Assembly: GCF_021730395.1 (NCBI RefSeq)
Contig: NC_069368.1
Location: forward strand, 17,936,001-18,000,000
Source of the DNA: Mercenaria mercenaria
Taxonomy: Eukaryota; Mollusca; Bivalvia; Venerida; Veneridae
Direction of reading: 5' to 3'
DNA: 64,000 nt
Numbering within the stretch: the first letter of the stretch is position 1; the number at the start of each line of letters is the position of its first letter. The notes beneath the pieces were generated by a model that did not search any database, was not told the DNA's origin, and worked only from the letters and a program-made list of their open reading frames with translations. Below, in pieces: positions 1-11,100 of this stretch. The position numbers and the translations under genes are program-made.

Positions 1-42
1 TCTTGGCCCTCTTGTTTCTGTCACTGTTGTTTCAAGTATGTT

Positions 43-238
43 GTGTTGGAATCGAAATAACAAGTTCCAAGGTGTGATTTAACGTATAATAACCCGTGAA
101 TTTCGTTCTTATGCGAAAGAATATATCACTCAGGCCTACGGCCTTCGTAATATATTCTTACGCATAAGAACTCAAAACGCTGGTTATTCTACGATAATCC
201 ACACTTGGGAACTTATTATTTTTTAATTCTAACACGAC
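43..238. repeat. PAL-1 palindromic repeat, copy a
   Basis: The two halves are reverse complements around a centre near 138 (CAGGCCTACGGCCTTCG). The outer ends read as GTGTTGGAATCG and, inverted, GTCGTGTTAGAATT. Other copies lie at 379-465 with 4313-4398, and at 47548-48005. It looks like a non-autonomous foldback DNA element. I cannot assign a superfamily. Confidence 0.75.
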
Positions 239-378
239 CGGCAAATAATCTATATACACATAGTAGAACAGTTATTTTGCGATAACCTATGCACATGCAG
301 TGACGTCATCTGAACCAGGTGCGTAACACGGTCGTAAAACGTAGTTACCATTTTTTCTAACACTGTTGATACTAGTAT

Positions 379-465
379 GTCGTGTTAGAATCGAAAAAAT
401 AAGTTCCAAAGTGTGATTTACCGTAGAATAACCCGAGTTTTTCGTTCTTATGCGAAACAATATAT
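379..465. repeat. PAL-1 palindromic repeat, copy b, left half
   Basis: This is the left half of a second PAL-1 copy. It stops at ATATAT (460-465) where the Polinton-derived element begins and resumes at 4313, so PAL-1 was here first. Confidence 0.75.
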
Positions 466-768
466 AGTAGTGTACCCCATACGTCTAGATCTAGGTCATC
501 CTTCTTTTTCTATATAAAACCGCCATTCTGTTTTTTTTTTTAGGAGACAATATTTGAAATCAGTCGTGCGTGAATTTATCGGTGTATTACATATCTATCC
601 TGTAGCAGACGACGGACTAGATTAAAGCCGCACCCCGAGGTGAGTCATCGAGAAACAACAGAGGTAGTCTAAACGTGTTCCGACACGCTCATGGAGAAAA
701 ATAGAGCCCCTTTATCATAAACACTAGGACAGATTCTATTTCAAGGATCCGCGCCCAGTTTCACTTTT
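466..768 (+). repeat. Left terminal inverted repeat of the Polinton-derived element
   Basis: About 300 bp matches the reverse complement of 4018-4312 with scattered differences. Similarity ends just after CCCAGTTTCACTTT. Confidence 0.85.
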
Positions 769-995
769 TATTATATACCTATATAAATTCTGTAAAAAAT
801 CGGCTTGTATTTCACAATTAAATATGAACAGAGAGACAAAAATTCCGTATTGTACCTTTTAAATTCCGTATTGTACCTTCCGTATTGTATGCTGCCGGAC
901 TATTTTCATTAATATGCATGATCCGACACATTACTATAAATAGCGCACATAAAAACTTCACTAAGTTCCATTTAATATCGATAAACGGTAAAGGT

Positions 996-1178
996 ATATA
1001 ATAAAAGGGTCATTATAACAGTAGCTAGATCTGGGACTTTGTATTCGGCTCTCGTGGATTTTGCAAGGTCGGATCACACTCGGCGCTTGCGCGCCTCGTG
1101 AGATCCGATCTGGCAAAATCCACTCGAGCCGAATACTGCATCCCAGATCAAGCTACTGTTACAATAACCCTATTATAT
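996..1178. repeat. Palindromic foldback inside the Polinton-derived element
   Basis: This is a near-perfect hairpin of about 180 bp centred on CGGCGCTTGCGCGCC (about 1081-1095). The arms carry GTAGCTAGATCTGGGA and its complement. The layout matches the palindrome at 17826-17978, so both probably belong to one class of GCGC-centred foldback MITEs. Confidence 0.7.
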
Positions 1179-1824
1179 TGCTACTATCTATTCAATCTAA
1201 ACTTTAAACCACTACGAGCGGACGACTTTTTTAGGATAACAGGTAAAGGTCCTATGCTTTTTACCACAGCAAACGTTTTTTTTTTCTTTTCGGCTTTGAG
1301 GTTTAAAGTTTGTAATATTGTTGTTTAACATACTTATAAATGTTCTGATTTTTTTTCTACTACATGCACAGACATGTTTATATCAATTCACCCAATCAAA
1401 TCGCACAGTAACATTAAAATCAATATCATTTCTCATATCATCATTTCAACGCAGACTGGTGACGAGTACAGATCGTTATAACTTCAAGCAGACGAAAGAA
1501 AGGGTGTAATTCAATACAAGGTATAAAGACTTTATTAAAACACACGAATCATTCTACCTTGCTTAAGGTTTAAATTGATCGGTTTAAATGTCATTAAAGT
1601 TTTGTACTTTAATACACTTCATAATCATCGGGCTTGAAGTTGTACCAACAATCGGCTTTGTAATTGATTATAGATGACACTTATTATGCTTCGGTGGTAG
1701 TAAAATCTGACTAATAACGTGTCTTTTATTTACCTTTTAATATATTGTTACTAGTTGTAAAAAATGAATCATTTAAAGTTTATGTGACATTGAGCTATTT
1801 TCTATAATACAGGAACGCGACTAA

Positions 1825-2301
1825 TTGGATCGATACATTTACATTAGAAGTGACGAAATCAACGATTACTTCATTGATAACACGGCTTACAAATTCAAAA
1901 TACAGTTGAAGCTACCGCTGCATTTAGACGGCAATTGGAAAGTGGCGCTCAAGGAGTTTCATGCCTCAGAAGATTCAAAGTCCAGAACTAAAACAGTGAA
2001 CCCACTTTACAAATTATATTCTGACATTTGCCGAGGAAGTATAGTGAAAGGGGAAGAACGCCCGCTGCTAAGTCGAGTGGAGAAAACCGGAAAAGGCAAA
2101 TGGGACTACATATTCGACAGTCCTTACTATCTACCCCTGAGGAAAATAGATTTGACACAATTCCAGTTGTACATAGAGCAAGAAGACGATAGTTCTGCTT
2201 CAAACTTGAAAGAACCCTTACACATAACACTTCACTTAAAGCACTGTCTATTTTTTCAGAAGTCACAAAGTCGGAAACATAGCATGGGAACAAAGAAGTA
2301 A
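1825..2301 (+). pseudogene. Polinton minor-capsid (penton-like) gene remnant
   Basis: The reading frame has the style of the minor capsid proteins of Polintons, the group that includes the worm protein annotated F54H12.2. Near the N-terminus FIDNTAYKFKIQL and LDGNWKVALKEF match the usual 'N-T...F...L....L.G.WEVAL.E' start. Further on, LYSDICRGSIVKGEERPLL, SPYYLPLRK and PLHITLHLK match the 'Y.D......G....PLL', 'HY.P+' and 'TLHF' blocks. In whole relatives the protein forms the capsid vertices. Here it is a fossil inside a broken element. The family call rests on motif memory only. Confidence 0.6.
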
Positions 2302-2871
2302 TACGAACTTTTGAAATGTAAACAAGATAAAACTATGTACTGACTTCTGTCTGAGTAATTGTGATAGCAGTCACTCACACATATGGTTACGGTGTAGCCT
2401 ATATCTGTTATGTAATCCAGTGTAATGTTACAATAAAAAACAAGAGTAAAGGTGTTGTACGTATACTATGTTGTTTTTGTTTCTTACTATAACCGTATAT
2501 CCTTTCCGCAGCCTTAACGTACTAAAACGTATTAGCGTCTGATGGCCCTTTCACGCTTCCGTAGAAACAACATTTATTACATGAAACTTATTTTGAAAAT
2601 ATTTCTGAAATGTCTAGGTCTGCAGCTCTCAAATACGGTTATATCTTACATCTGAGGCATATACTGACACTCTCAGACAACATCAAAAATGACATTTTGA
2701 GCGATTTGATGAAGTTCCAAAATTATCAATCCCTTGGTCCGTTACGGACCCCTGTGGGATTTCTGTTTATCCAGAGCTCAAATATTTTTTCATAGATTAA
2801 AAGCTGACATGCTGTACTAAAGCCCAGGTAATTTCAATTTGTAATAAAGTGCTGAAAATTGGCTCCCAAAT

Positions 2872-2875
<4 letters not shown>

Positions 2876-2904
<29 letters not shown>
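2876..2904. repeat. Poly-A tract
   Basis: An uninterrupted run of A within the Polinton-derived element. Confidence 0.9.
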
Positions 2905-2906
<2 letters not shown>

Positions 2907-3254
2907 AAGAAGTCGACGCGCATACATTTAGACGGGGTGACCCCTGCGCGTGACCCCTGACTATCTACGAAATGCGGCTTTTGTTTTCAAGTATAGCATT
3001 TCTACTTTCATTTTATTTACTTCCGGAAATAGCTGAAGGTCGAGTGACGTCATTTTCTGTGTTGTCAAAAACATACATATGCCTGGCGAGATTGCATAAA
3101 TGTGTGCTGGCCGTCCTAAGGTTATATACGAAAACTATAACACTTAAAAGAACAACAAAAAAAGAAAAAAAGAAATACTGCTGCTGCATTTGGGAGCGCA
3201 AGGAGCGTCATCTTCCCTCCTCCTCTCTCTCCTCATCCCTATCCTCCCCACACA

Positions 3255-3432
3255 CCCGGTGGTGGTTGTGGTGGTGGTGGCTGCTGCTACTGTGGTGGTG
3301 GTGGCTGCTGCTGCGGTGGTGGGGTAACTTCTGTGGTGATGGTGGTGGTGGTGGCTGCTGTGGTTCTGGTGATGATGGTGGTGGTGGCTGTTGCGGTGGT
3401 GGTGGTGGTGGTGGTGGTGGCTGCCGCTGCTG
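3255..3432. repeat. (GGT)n/(GCT)n microsatellite
   Basis: A trinucleotide tract rich in TGG and TGC units. The Gly/Trp-rich and Pro/His-rich reading frames across it on both strands are products of the repeat. Confidence 0.9.
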
Positions 3433-3440
3433 CTGCTGGC

Positions 3441-3818
3441 TGTAACGCACGAATGATTTCGCTTAAAATCCCTTTATTTGGTTACCAGATAGACCCATAA
3501 AAGTATATATTTTCTGAACCTACTCGACGAGACCTTTATAACGGCTTAACGCTTCACTAGGTTCGAACCTAACCTTAGGTTCCAAAGTGGTTTTTACGCA
3601 TGAGTGATTTTAACCTCGATTTGACTCTCAAAGTGGAAAGCGCTCATCGAGACATTTCGTTAGATACCCTACATGCCTATGTTCTGTCCAATAACGAAGG
3701 AGAAAAACCGGGTTGTAACGCATGAATAATTTCGTTTTAAACCCCGATATATAGAAAATCATACGTGATAGACTCATAAAAGTATATATTTTCTGAACCT
3801 ACTCAACAAGACCTTTCC
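3441..3818. repeat. Direct duplication of about 100 bp
   Basis: The block starting TAACGCACGAATGATTTCG at 3441 recurs at 3716, including AAAAGTATATATTTTCTGAA and CTACTC.ACRAGACCTTT. It lies inside the Polinton-derived element, just before its right TIR. Confidence 0.7.
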
Positions 3819-4017
3819 AATGATGACGGTCTCGAGCCTCTTCGATGACTTTGAATTTTGATGACGTCATTTCCGGTTGGGAATCAGTGTTTTGAAATGT
3901 ACACCACTGGGGCTTACCAAAAATGTTCAATACCCAGAACGTCAAAATTGACCCTAATTCACTAATTAAACGTTCTTTATTTTGGGGTTAAATTGAATAG
4001 TAGCAAATACCAGCAAT

Positions 4018-4312
4018 ATAAAGTGAAACTGGGCGCGGATCCTTGAAATAGAATCTGTCCTATTGTTTGTGATAAAGGGGCTCTATTCCATGAGCGTGTC
4101 GGAACACGTTTAGACTCCCTCTGTTGTTTCTCGATGACTCACCTCAGGGTGCGGCTTTAATCTAGTCCGTCGTCTGCTACATGATAGATATGTAAATACA
4201 CCGATAAATTCACGCCCGACCGATTTCAAAAATGTCTCCTCAAAAAACAGAATGGCGGTTTTATATAGAAAAAGAGGGATGACCTAGATCTAGACGTACG
4301 GGGTACACTACT
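4018..4312 (-). repeat. Right terminal inverted repeat of the Polinton-derived element
   Basis: Reverse complement of 466-768. It ends GGTACACTACT and is followed by the target duplication ATATAT. Confidence 0.85.
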
Positions 4313-4398
4313 ATATATCACTCAGGCCGTACGCATAAGAACTCAAAACACGGGTTATTCTACGATAAACCACGATCGGGATCTTATTATTTCTTAAA
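4313..4398. repeat. PAL-1 palindromic repeat, copy b, right half
   Basis: Continues copy b after the Polinton-derived insertion, through TACGCATAAGAACTC and GGGTTATTCTACGATAAACC. Confidence 0.75.
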
Positions 4399-4575
4399 TA
4401 AAAACTGTATAAAGGCTGTTACTTTTCTTATCTTCCTCAGTGAAGAGCTGAACTCCACTTATACAGGTTGACTATAGCTTTTTCAGTTTTCAGTTTTACT
4501 TATTGCCATCGATAAAGCTCTATTTTATTTTGGCATAAATAAGCATCAATGAATATTTGTTTCGGTTACTTTTAG

Positions 4576-5153
4576 ATAAAACTGTGGACGTAATGGCACA
4601 TCAGCGCCATTTAGAGAAGACAAAATACAGACAATGGGTGAAGGCCGGGCTTGGATTGACATATCTAAGAGAAGGAATAGCACCTTTTTGTGATGACATT
4701 GCAAAACTCCAACATAAAGACATCTTAGACAACATTAAACAAACAAAGAGTCTATCAGCAGTAGCATGTGGTCAATGCAGCTGGATGACACTTAGACCTG
4801 ACCATTCAAAAGGAGGAAACAGATCATGTACGTTAGGTCAAAGAAATTGCAACTGCTGCAATCCTGCTGGTAAAATTATTTGCCCAAACGAAGTATGTGG
4901 TGCCATTTATGATGCGATTGTAACAAGCGACAATTTTTCACCGCATGCGCCTTATTGGAAAAACACTGAGACACAGCATTGGTGCACAGACCCATGGTCT
5001 ATTGCTAAATGTTTCATCAACGGCCCCGGATACGACAAGAAAGCATCAGCAGCCGATATCGACTGCATCGGGTTACTACACTTGATTCGAAACAACCAGT
5101 ATTTTCACAATCATGTCCAATGCACAATTACTCAAACCGATGTCTTCTCAAAG
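4576..5153 (+). CDS. NLR-like gene, exon 1: CXorf38/DUF4559-like domain
   Basis: The acceptor CGGTTACTTTTAG ends at 4575. ATG is at 4593 and the donor AAG|GTAAAA at 5153/5154 (phase 0). The exon codes 187 residues. KYRQWVKAGLGLTYLREGI and HWCTDPWSIAKCFINGPG correspond to the NWVKAG...LLR and HWGN...W.VDAWEVAKAFMP blocks of CXorf38. IDCIGLLHLIRNNQYF matches its DAVALLSLINSCDHF stretch. Several cysteines in the middle (CGQC, CNCC, CPNEVC) could bind metal. An alternative start at 4557 would need the acceptor not to be used. Confidence 0.82.
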
Positions 5154-8100
5154 GTAAAATCTGCGAGTATAATCAGACCAACAGTATGTGGTTGATATTT
5201 TCTGTCATTGATTAAAGATTCAGAAGTATTTATTTCATTAATGCTGATCTGTTTACATTGAAATTTAACAAAAACAGTAGAAATTGTATTTGAGAGTAAT
5301 ATATTTCTAGCAAAAATTATGTGAATTCATGTATTTGCGCTTCAGTGTTGTTCCTGTAAAATGGGCAACATTTCATTAAAACTTTTATTAGACATGAAAT
5401 AAAATGGACATTTTCTATATAGATCTATATTTCACATTTACATTCAAGTTACTCGAGTTTAGCATCTTTTTACCCTAAATCGATAAATAGTTTTGGACAT
5501 TTCTTTGCTTGATGATGTAGTTGAGCTATGAATTGAAAGAAAGGGTATACATTTTACTGTTCAGCCATTAATAAAACAGTTAGCCATTAATAGATAGATC
5601 AAAGTAGGATGCGTACAAATGTAGATCATTTGAATTGAAGCAACTGTTAAATCAATATATCAAATTATAATAAAGGTAATAGCGGACAGGCACGAGATAT
5701 TTCACTCAAGTACAATGGAACTAGAAGAAACAGAAGCAAATAGTTACATAGATGATATGATAGCTGTTCTTCAAGATGGTAAGGAGTTGAACAATCGACA
5801 GGACGCTAAAGACGCTGTGAAGAAACTTGAAGAAGTAAGCATTTAACAAACTTCGTAGCTGCTTTAGCTTGCAAAAATGCCACCTTTAACTAGTTTTCAC
5901 TGCATGTTAAAGGTAGTATGCGCCCTTTGTCAAGATTTTTTAAAAACTCGTCGGATTCTTTTCAAATCTGGATTATGTACGCGTCATTCAACTGTCGTTG
6001 CGTTAATGTACTTTTTACTTTATTTAGACGTCGGTAACATGGCAACACAATGACGTCAAAGCGCCATCTGTCGGCTCTTACTGAAATCGGGGTGTTTCTG
6101 TGTTTTTTCGTTGTATCTTTTTTATTAGTGCATCAAAATTCAAACTACGTTGTAATCACGATGAAAATATCTATAAAAACATTACAATATATTTGCCGTT
6201 AATTAAGCCAGTGTGTGTAAATCAGTAAAAATGTGTTAAACGTACCTGTTGTAGACGCACTGTTGCATTCCGCGGCGCATTGTGCGTGTAACGTCAAATT
6301 TTACCATGACAATTTGCTGTAATTCATATCAGTTGAATTTCTTAAAATTTTGATATCCAAATACTCAAACAAATGCACAAAATGAATACTTATGAGATCT
6401 GTTTAAAGATGCATGTTTTGTTTTGCAACAAAAGTAATGAAATAAGTGTTTTCTAAATGTTTCTTTCACTTTGAAATTTATTCAGTTAATATAATCATAT
6501 TTGTACATAAAAACACATTTACTACCGCTTTCCACTTTTAAATTATCAAATATTTTCAGTTTTTACTCTTTGCTTAAAATATTCACGTTCTATCTGCTTA
6601 AGAGTTCGCGTATTTCATTTACATTTACGTAGCGAAGCCCTCCTTAAATCCGCTGGATAAATAACTCTTTACACCGTTTTTGTTTCTATCTAGTTTATTT
6701 TCCGTAACCAAAACTGACAGAGCTAACAATCTTAATCTAACATGAATTGGCTTTTTATCCTTTCTGAACTCTCAACTTGTCGTGCTTAGGCCGCTATGCC
6801 TCCTTCTCCGCCCAATGTACAATTTGTCTCCGTATATATACAGATCAGTTGAATATCCCTTTTACATAAACAAAATTAATGAATTCTGACAAAAAGCACA
6901 AGTAATAAACAATAAAAATATTTCTCTTAAAATACACATAAATTGTCACTCAATGCTACACGCAGTGTCGATCAATTTACCGCAGTATTATGAATATAAC
7001 ACATATGACCTGGGGCATTTTATATGTACTTCCCGAGAAGAAGAAACATGTTTTTCTTTAGTGACGTGCTTTTAATTAGCCTATATTTTTATAACACTTA
7101 TATGAGCTGACTAACTGGTGTGCACTTCGTGAGAAAAAAACATTTTTTTCTATAGGGGAGTGTTTATTAATCATGATATTGTTTTTGGACTGTCCGTCCG
7201 TCCGTCACACTTATTTCCGATCAATAACTGAAGAACCATTTGACCTAGAACCTTCAAACTTCATAGGGTGGGCGGGCTGCTGAGGTAGACGACCCTTGTT
7301 GTTTTTGGGGTCACTCCATCAAAGGTCAAGGTCACTTGATTAAAGGTCAATGTCACAATTTCCGGTCAATATTTTGGGAACGACTTGACCCAGAATGTTG
7401 AAACTTCAAAGGATGATTAGTTATGCAGAGTAGATGACCCCTATCGATTTTGGGGTCACTCTGTTAAAGGTCAAGGTCACAGGGGCCTGAACATGGAAAA
7501 CCGTTTCTGGTCAGTTACTTGAGAACCACTTGACCCAGAATGTTGAAACTTCATAGGATGATTGAACATGCAAAGTAATGACCCCTATCGATTATGGGGT
7601 CACTCTGTTAAAGGTCAATGTCACAGGGGCCTGAACATGGACAACTGTTTTCGGTCAGTAAATTGAGAACCACTTGACCTAGAATGTTGAAATTTCATTG
7701 GATAATTGATCATGCAAAGTAGATGACCCCTATCGATTTTGGGGTTACTCTGTTAAAGGTCACAGGGGCCTGAACCTGGAAAACCGTTTCCGGTCAATAA
7801 CTTGAGAACCACTTAACCCAGAATGTTGAAACTTCAAAGGATGATTGATCATGCAGCGTAGATGACCCCTATCGATTTTGGGGTCACTTTGTTAAAGGTC
7901 AAGGTCACAGGGGACTGAACATGGAAAACCATTTCCGATCAATACCTTGAGAACCACTTGACCCATAATGTTGAAACCTCATAGGATGATTGGACATGCG
8001 AAGTAGATGACCTCTATTGATAAAGGTCAAGGTCGCAGTGGACAGAAAATGAAAATCCATTTCTGGTCAATAACTTGAGAATCATTTGACCTAGAACCTT

Positions 8101-11100
8101 CAAATTTCATATGGTGATAGAGACTTACAGAGTAAATGGCCCCTATTGTTTTTGGGGTCACTCGATCAAAGGTCAAGGTAACAGGGGGCTGAACATAGAA
8201 AACTCTTTCCAATCAATAACTTGAGAACCACTTGACCCAAATGTTGAAACTTAATAGGATGATTGGACATGCAGAGTAGATGACCCCTACTTATTTTGGG
8301 GTCACTTGATTAAAGGTCAGGGTCACAGAGGCCTGAACATGGAAAACCGTTTCCAATTCATAACTTGAGAACCGCTAGGCCCAGAATTTTGAAACTTAGT
8401 GAGATGACTGGACATGCCAAGTAGATTATCTCTCTTGCAGCCAACCATTAGTGTCTCTTTGACTTTCGCTCCTGTCCCCTATTGACTTCTTGCCTATACG
8501 ACTATGCATTGGGTGAAACATGCGCTTTTCTATAAAAGCATCTTCTAGTTAACCTTGGTTTTTCTTTGTTTCGTCTTGCCTTTTTCCTACTTATAATAAT
8601 ATGTTCCTTCAACAGAAAGAAATTATAGCAATTTCTTTACATTTACTTAGCTCAAGAACAAAGACTTCGTCATTACTACTGAAAATGAAGCAAACCTTCT
8701 CAGAGTTGTCACTGAAGAAATTAGAGATATGTTAGAGAGATTTGAAAATAAAACAGAAGATCTAGCAACAAAGGAAGATAATGGTAGACTTAAAAAACAA
8801 CTCTCAGAACTAGAATCAGTCATATCGGAACTAAAAAAGGTATGTTTCTTGTACTTCAAACTGGAATCGTTATATGGGTTATATCAGAACTGAATGAGGT
8901 ATCTAAAGTTAAAGAAATAGATTTCCTCTTAAACCAGTGCCAGAGGGCACGAGAGGATTTGCGTTTTTATTACCTCATTTAAATTAGTTTGATTGGTTTC
9001 ATTCTCTGTGTGCCTGTGCGTGTGCTTATTTGTAGTCGCCACCGGTAACACAAATGGACTACTCTTTTGAGGATCAAAGATTGTTAGGAATTTTAATGGG
9101 AAGAATGTGCATACAGAAGACGCTCAAATACCGGAAGCCTACCTGCATGGTTCTTTAGCGTGCCAGGTGTAAAGCACGCGTATAGGGGACTCTTATCCCG
9201 GTGTAAGTACTGTTAAGTAGGAGGACTTATCCCCCATCGCCCGAGTGTGAAAATGTTAATCCCTCTTTGTAACGGTGTTTTCCGCCGTTTACACTGCTCT
9301 ACTGGCAGACGACATTTTTAGCAGGCTGACACTGTCCTTCAATGAGCTCTTGTTGTCAGTAAGGTAACTTTGCAACTTTTGAATTGAATTGAATACTTTA
9401 TTGACACATGGAAAGCAGCGGAAGTTTATAATCATAACCTCATGAATTTCTTCTTTCAGCCAAACCATGCAGCAGTTCAAGATATGGCAGTCTCTCACGC
9501 TGCACTCTTATTGGATTGTATTAACCGATATGTTTTCTTTTAAGGAGATGAAAAGACTCAAGGTAGATGTTTCGTCTCAACAAGAACCTCCTGATTATGA
9601 GCAGTCCAAACTAGGTAAAAGTTAAATAGTACATCAAATTAGGTAATAGTACATAATATGAGCAGTTCAAATTAGGTAATAATACATCAAATGGTGAACT
9701 GATCTTGAGCTGCCCAAATTAGATAAAAGTACATCGAATTAAGTTATATTTCATTAAAATTGTCAATTGATAATGGTCAGTCAAAATAGTAAATTGATAG
9801 TACATCGAATAAAGCAAAAGTACACCAAGTGTTGAACCGAATATGAAACATTCAAATAAGGTTATAGTATATCAAATTGTAATAATTTGCTATCTGACAA
9901 ATGGCTGAAAATATGGTTCCTTGTGGATATATCGAAAATTCATAGAAAGCTTCACTCTCAAGAGGACATCTCATATTATTTTCATGGTTTGGTCATCGGT
10001 TATTGCCCTTTTGTTATTCAACATTAGTATACTAAAGCACCGTTTTCTTATCGAGAGTATTCCTCAGCAACCACTGGCTGAAACTGAGCGAAACTTTATT
10101 GGAAGCTTCATTCTCAAGAGGAGATATGCATATTATCTTCATGTTCCGATCGAACGATTTTCACCGAGTTATTGCCCATTGATTATTTAACATAAGTATA
10201 CTATAGCACCATTTCTTGTCCGGAAACTGGAGCATTGACTGGAATTCAGCGAAATTTCATAGGAAGCTTCATTCCCAAAAGGAGATACGCATATTGTGTT
10301 AGTGTTCAGATTTGTTTTAGTTATTGCCTTTTAATTATTCAGCATTGAAAAACTGTTGCGCCATCCTTGTTCGGAGTATTTCTCAGCAATCACTGGCTCA
10401 AATTCAACGAAAATTCGTAGGAAGCTTCACTCTTAATAGGAAATGCGCATATTATCTTCATGATCCGGTCGGCTGATTTTTCACTGAGTAAATTGCCCTT
10501 TGATTATTCAGCATTAGTTAACTAAACGCCATTGCTGTCCGGAGTATTTCTCGGCAACCCCTGGCAGATATTAGACAAACTTCAAAGGGAGAGGAGATGC
10601 GCATATCTTGTGCATGTATTTTCTCAACAACTATTTCCTGGAGTTCAAAGTAACTTCTTCAGAAGCTTCACTACTAAGACGAGGCATGCGTCCAGTCGAT
10701 AAACCGCTTTTGTGCTGTTAAAGTGCAACTGTCAACATCCATCAGTTCTACCGATATTTTATTGTTTCTTGAAGGTCTTTATACAGATACAATAAAAGTT
10801 ATTGGGTTGGATTATGATAAGATTACTAAAACGCCTGAATAACGCGTGAATAAAACGCTAATATTGCCTTATGTTAGTAGATATCTGGAGATGCCTACTT
10901 TTACTCTGTCTTTCGGACCAAGCAGTTCAATAAAATTATCAACAGAATTTGTATTTAAATCATGCTTCAATTCAGTAATAATATATCCAGAAGTATGATT
11001 TGTTGTTAAATAAATTATTGGTACATGTATTGCATAAAAACAGTTTTCATTTTTCTTTGTTTAATATTGATATAAATCGGGTCGTGTTAGTATATGAAAC

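Larger units (their letters stand above)
466..4312. mobile_element. Polinton/Maverick-derived fossil, short and broken
   Basis: The element begins AGTAGTGTACCCC and ends with the inverted complement. It is flanked on both sides by the 6 bp duplication ATATAT (460-465 and 4313-4318), and it splits a PAL-1 repeat cleanly. AG...CT ends, a 6 bp target duplication and TIRs of about 300 bp are hallmarks of Polintons. Inside are a capsid-gene remnant (1825-2301), a palindrome, simple repeats and a short direct duplication. At 3.8 kb it is far below the usual 15-20 kb, so it is a broken derivative probably moved by proteins supplied elsewhere. The two TIRs look roughly 95% alike by eye, which suggests moderate age. 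Confidence 0.8.

Noticed and set aside
2972-3450. Gly/Trp-rich plus frame and Pro/His-rich minus frame
   Set aside because: Both are products of the (GGT)n/(GCT)n microsatellite.
9459-9544. Possible extra exon after TTCTTCTTTCAG (PNHAAVQDMAVSHAALL)
   Set aside because: It has no donor before a stop, and exons 3 and 4 of the NLR-like gene join in phase without it.
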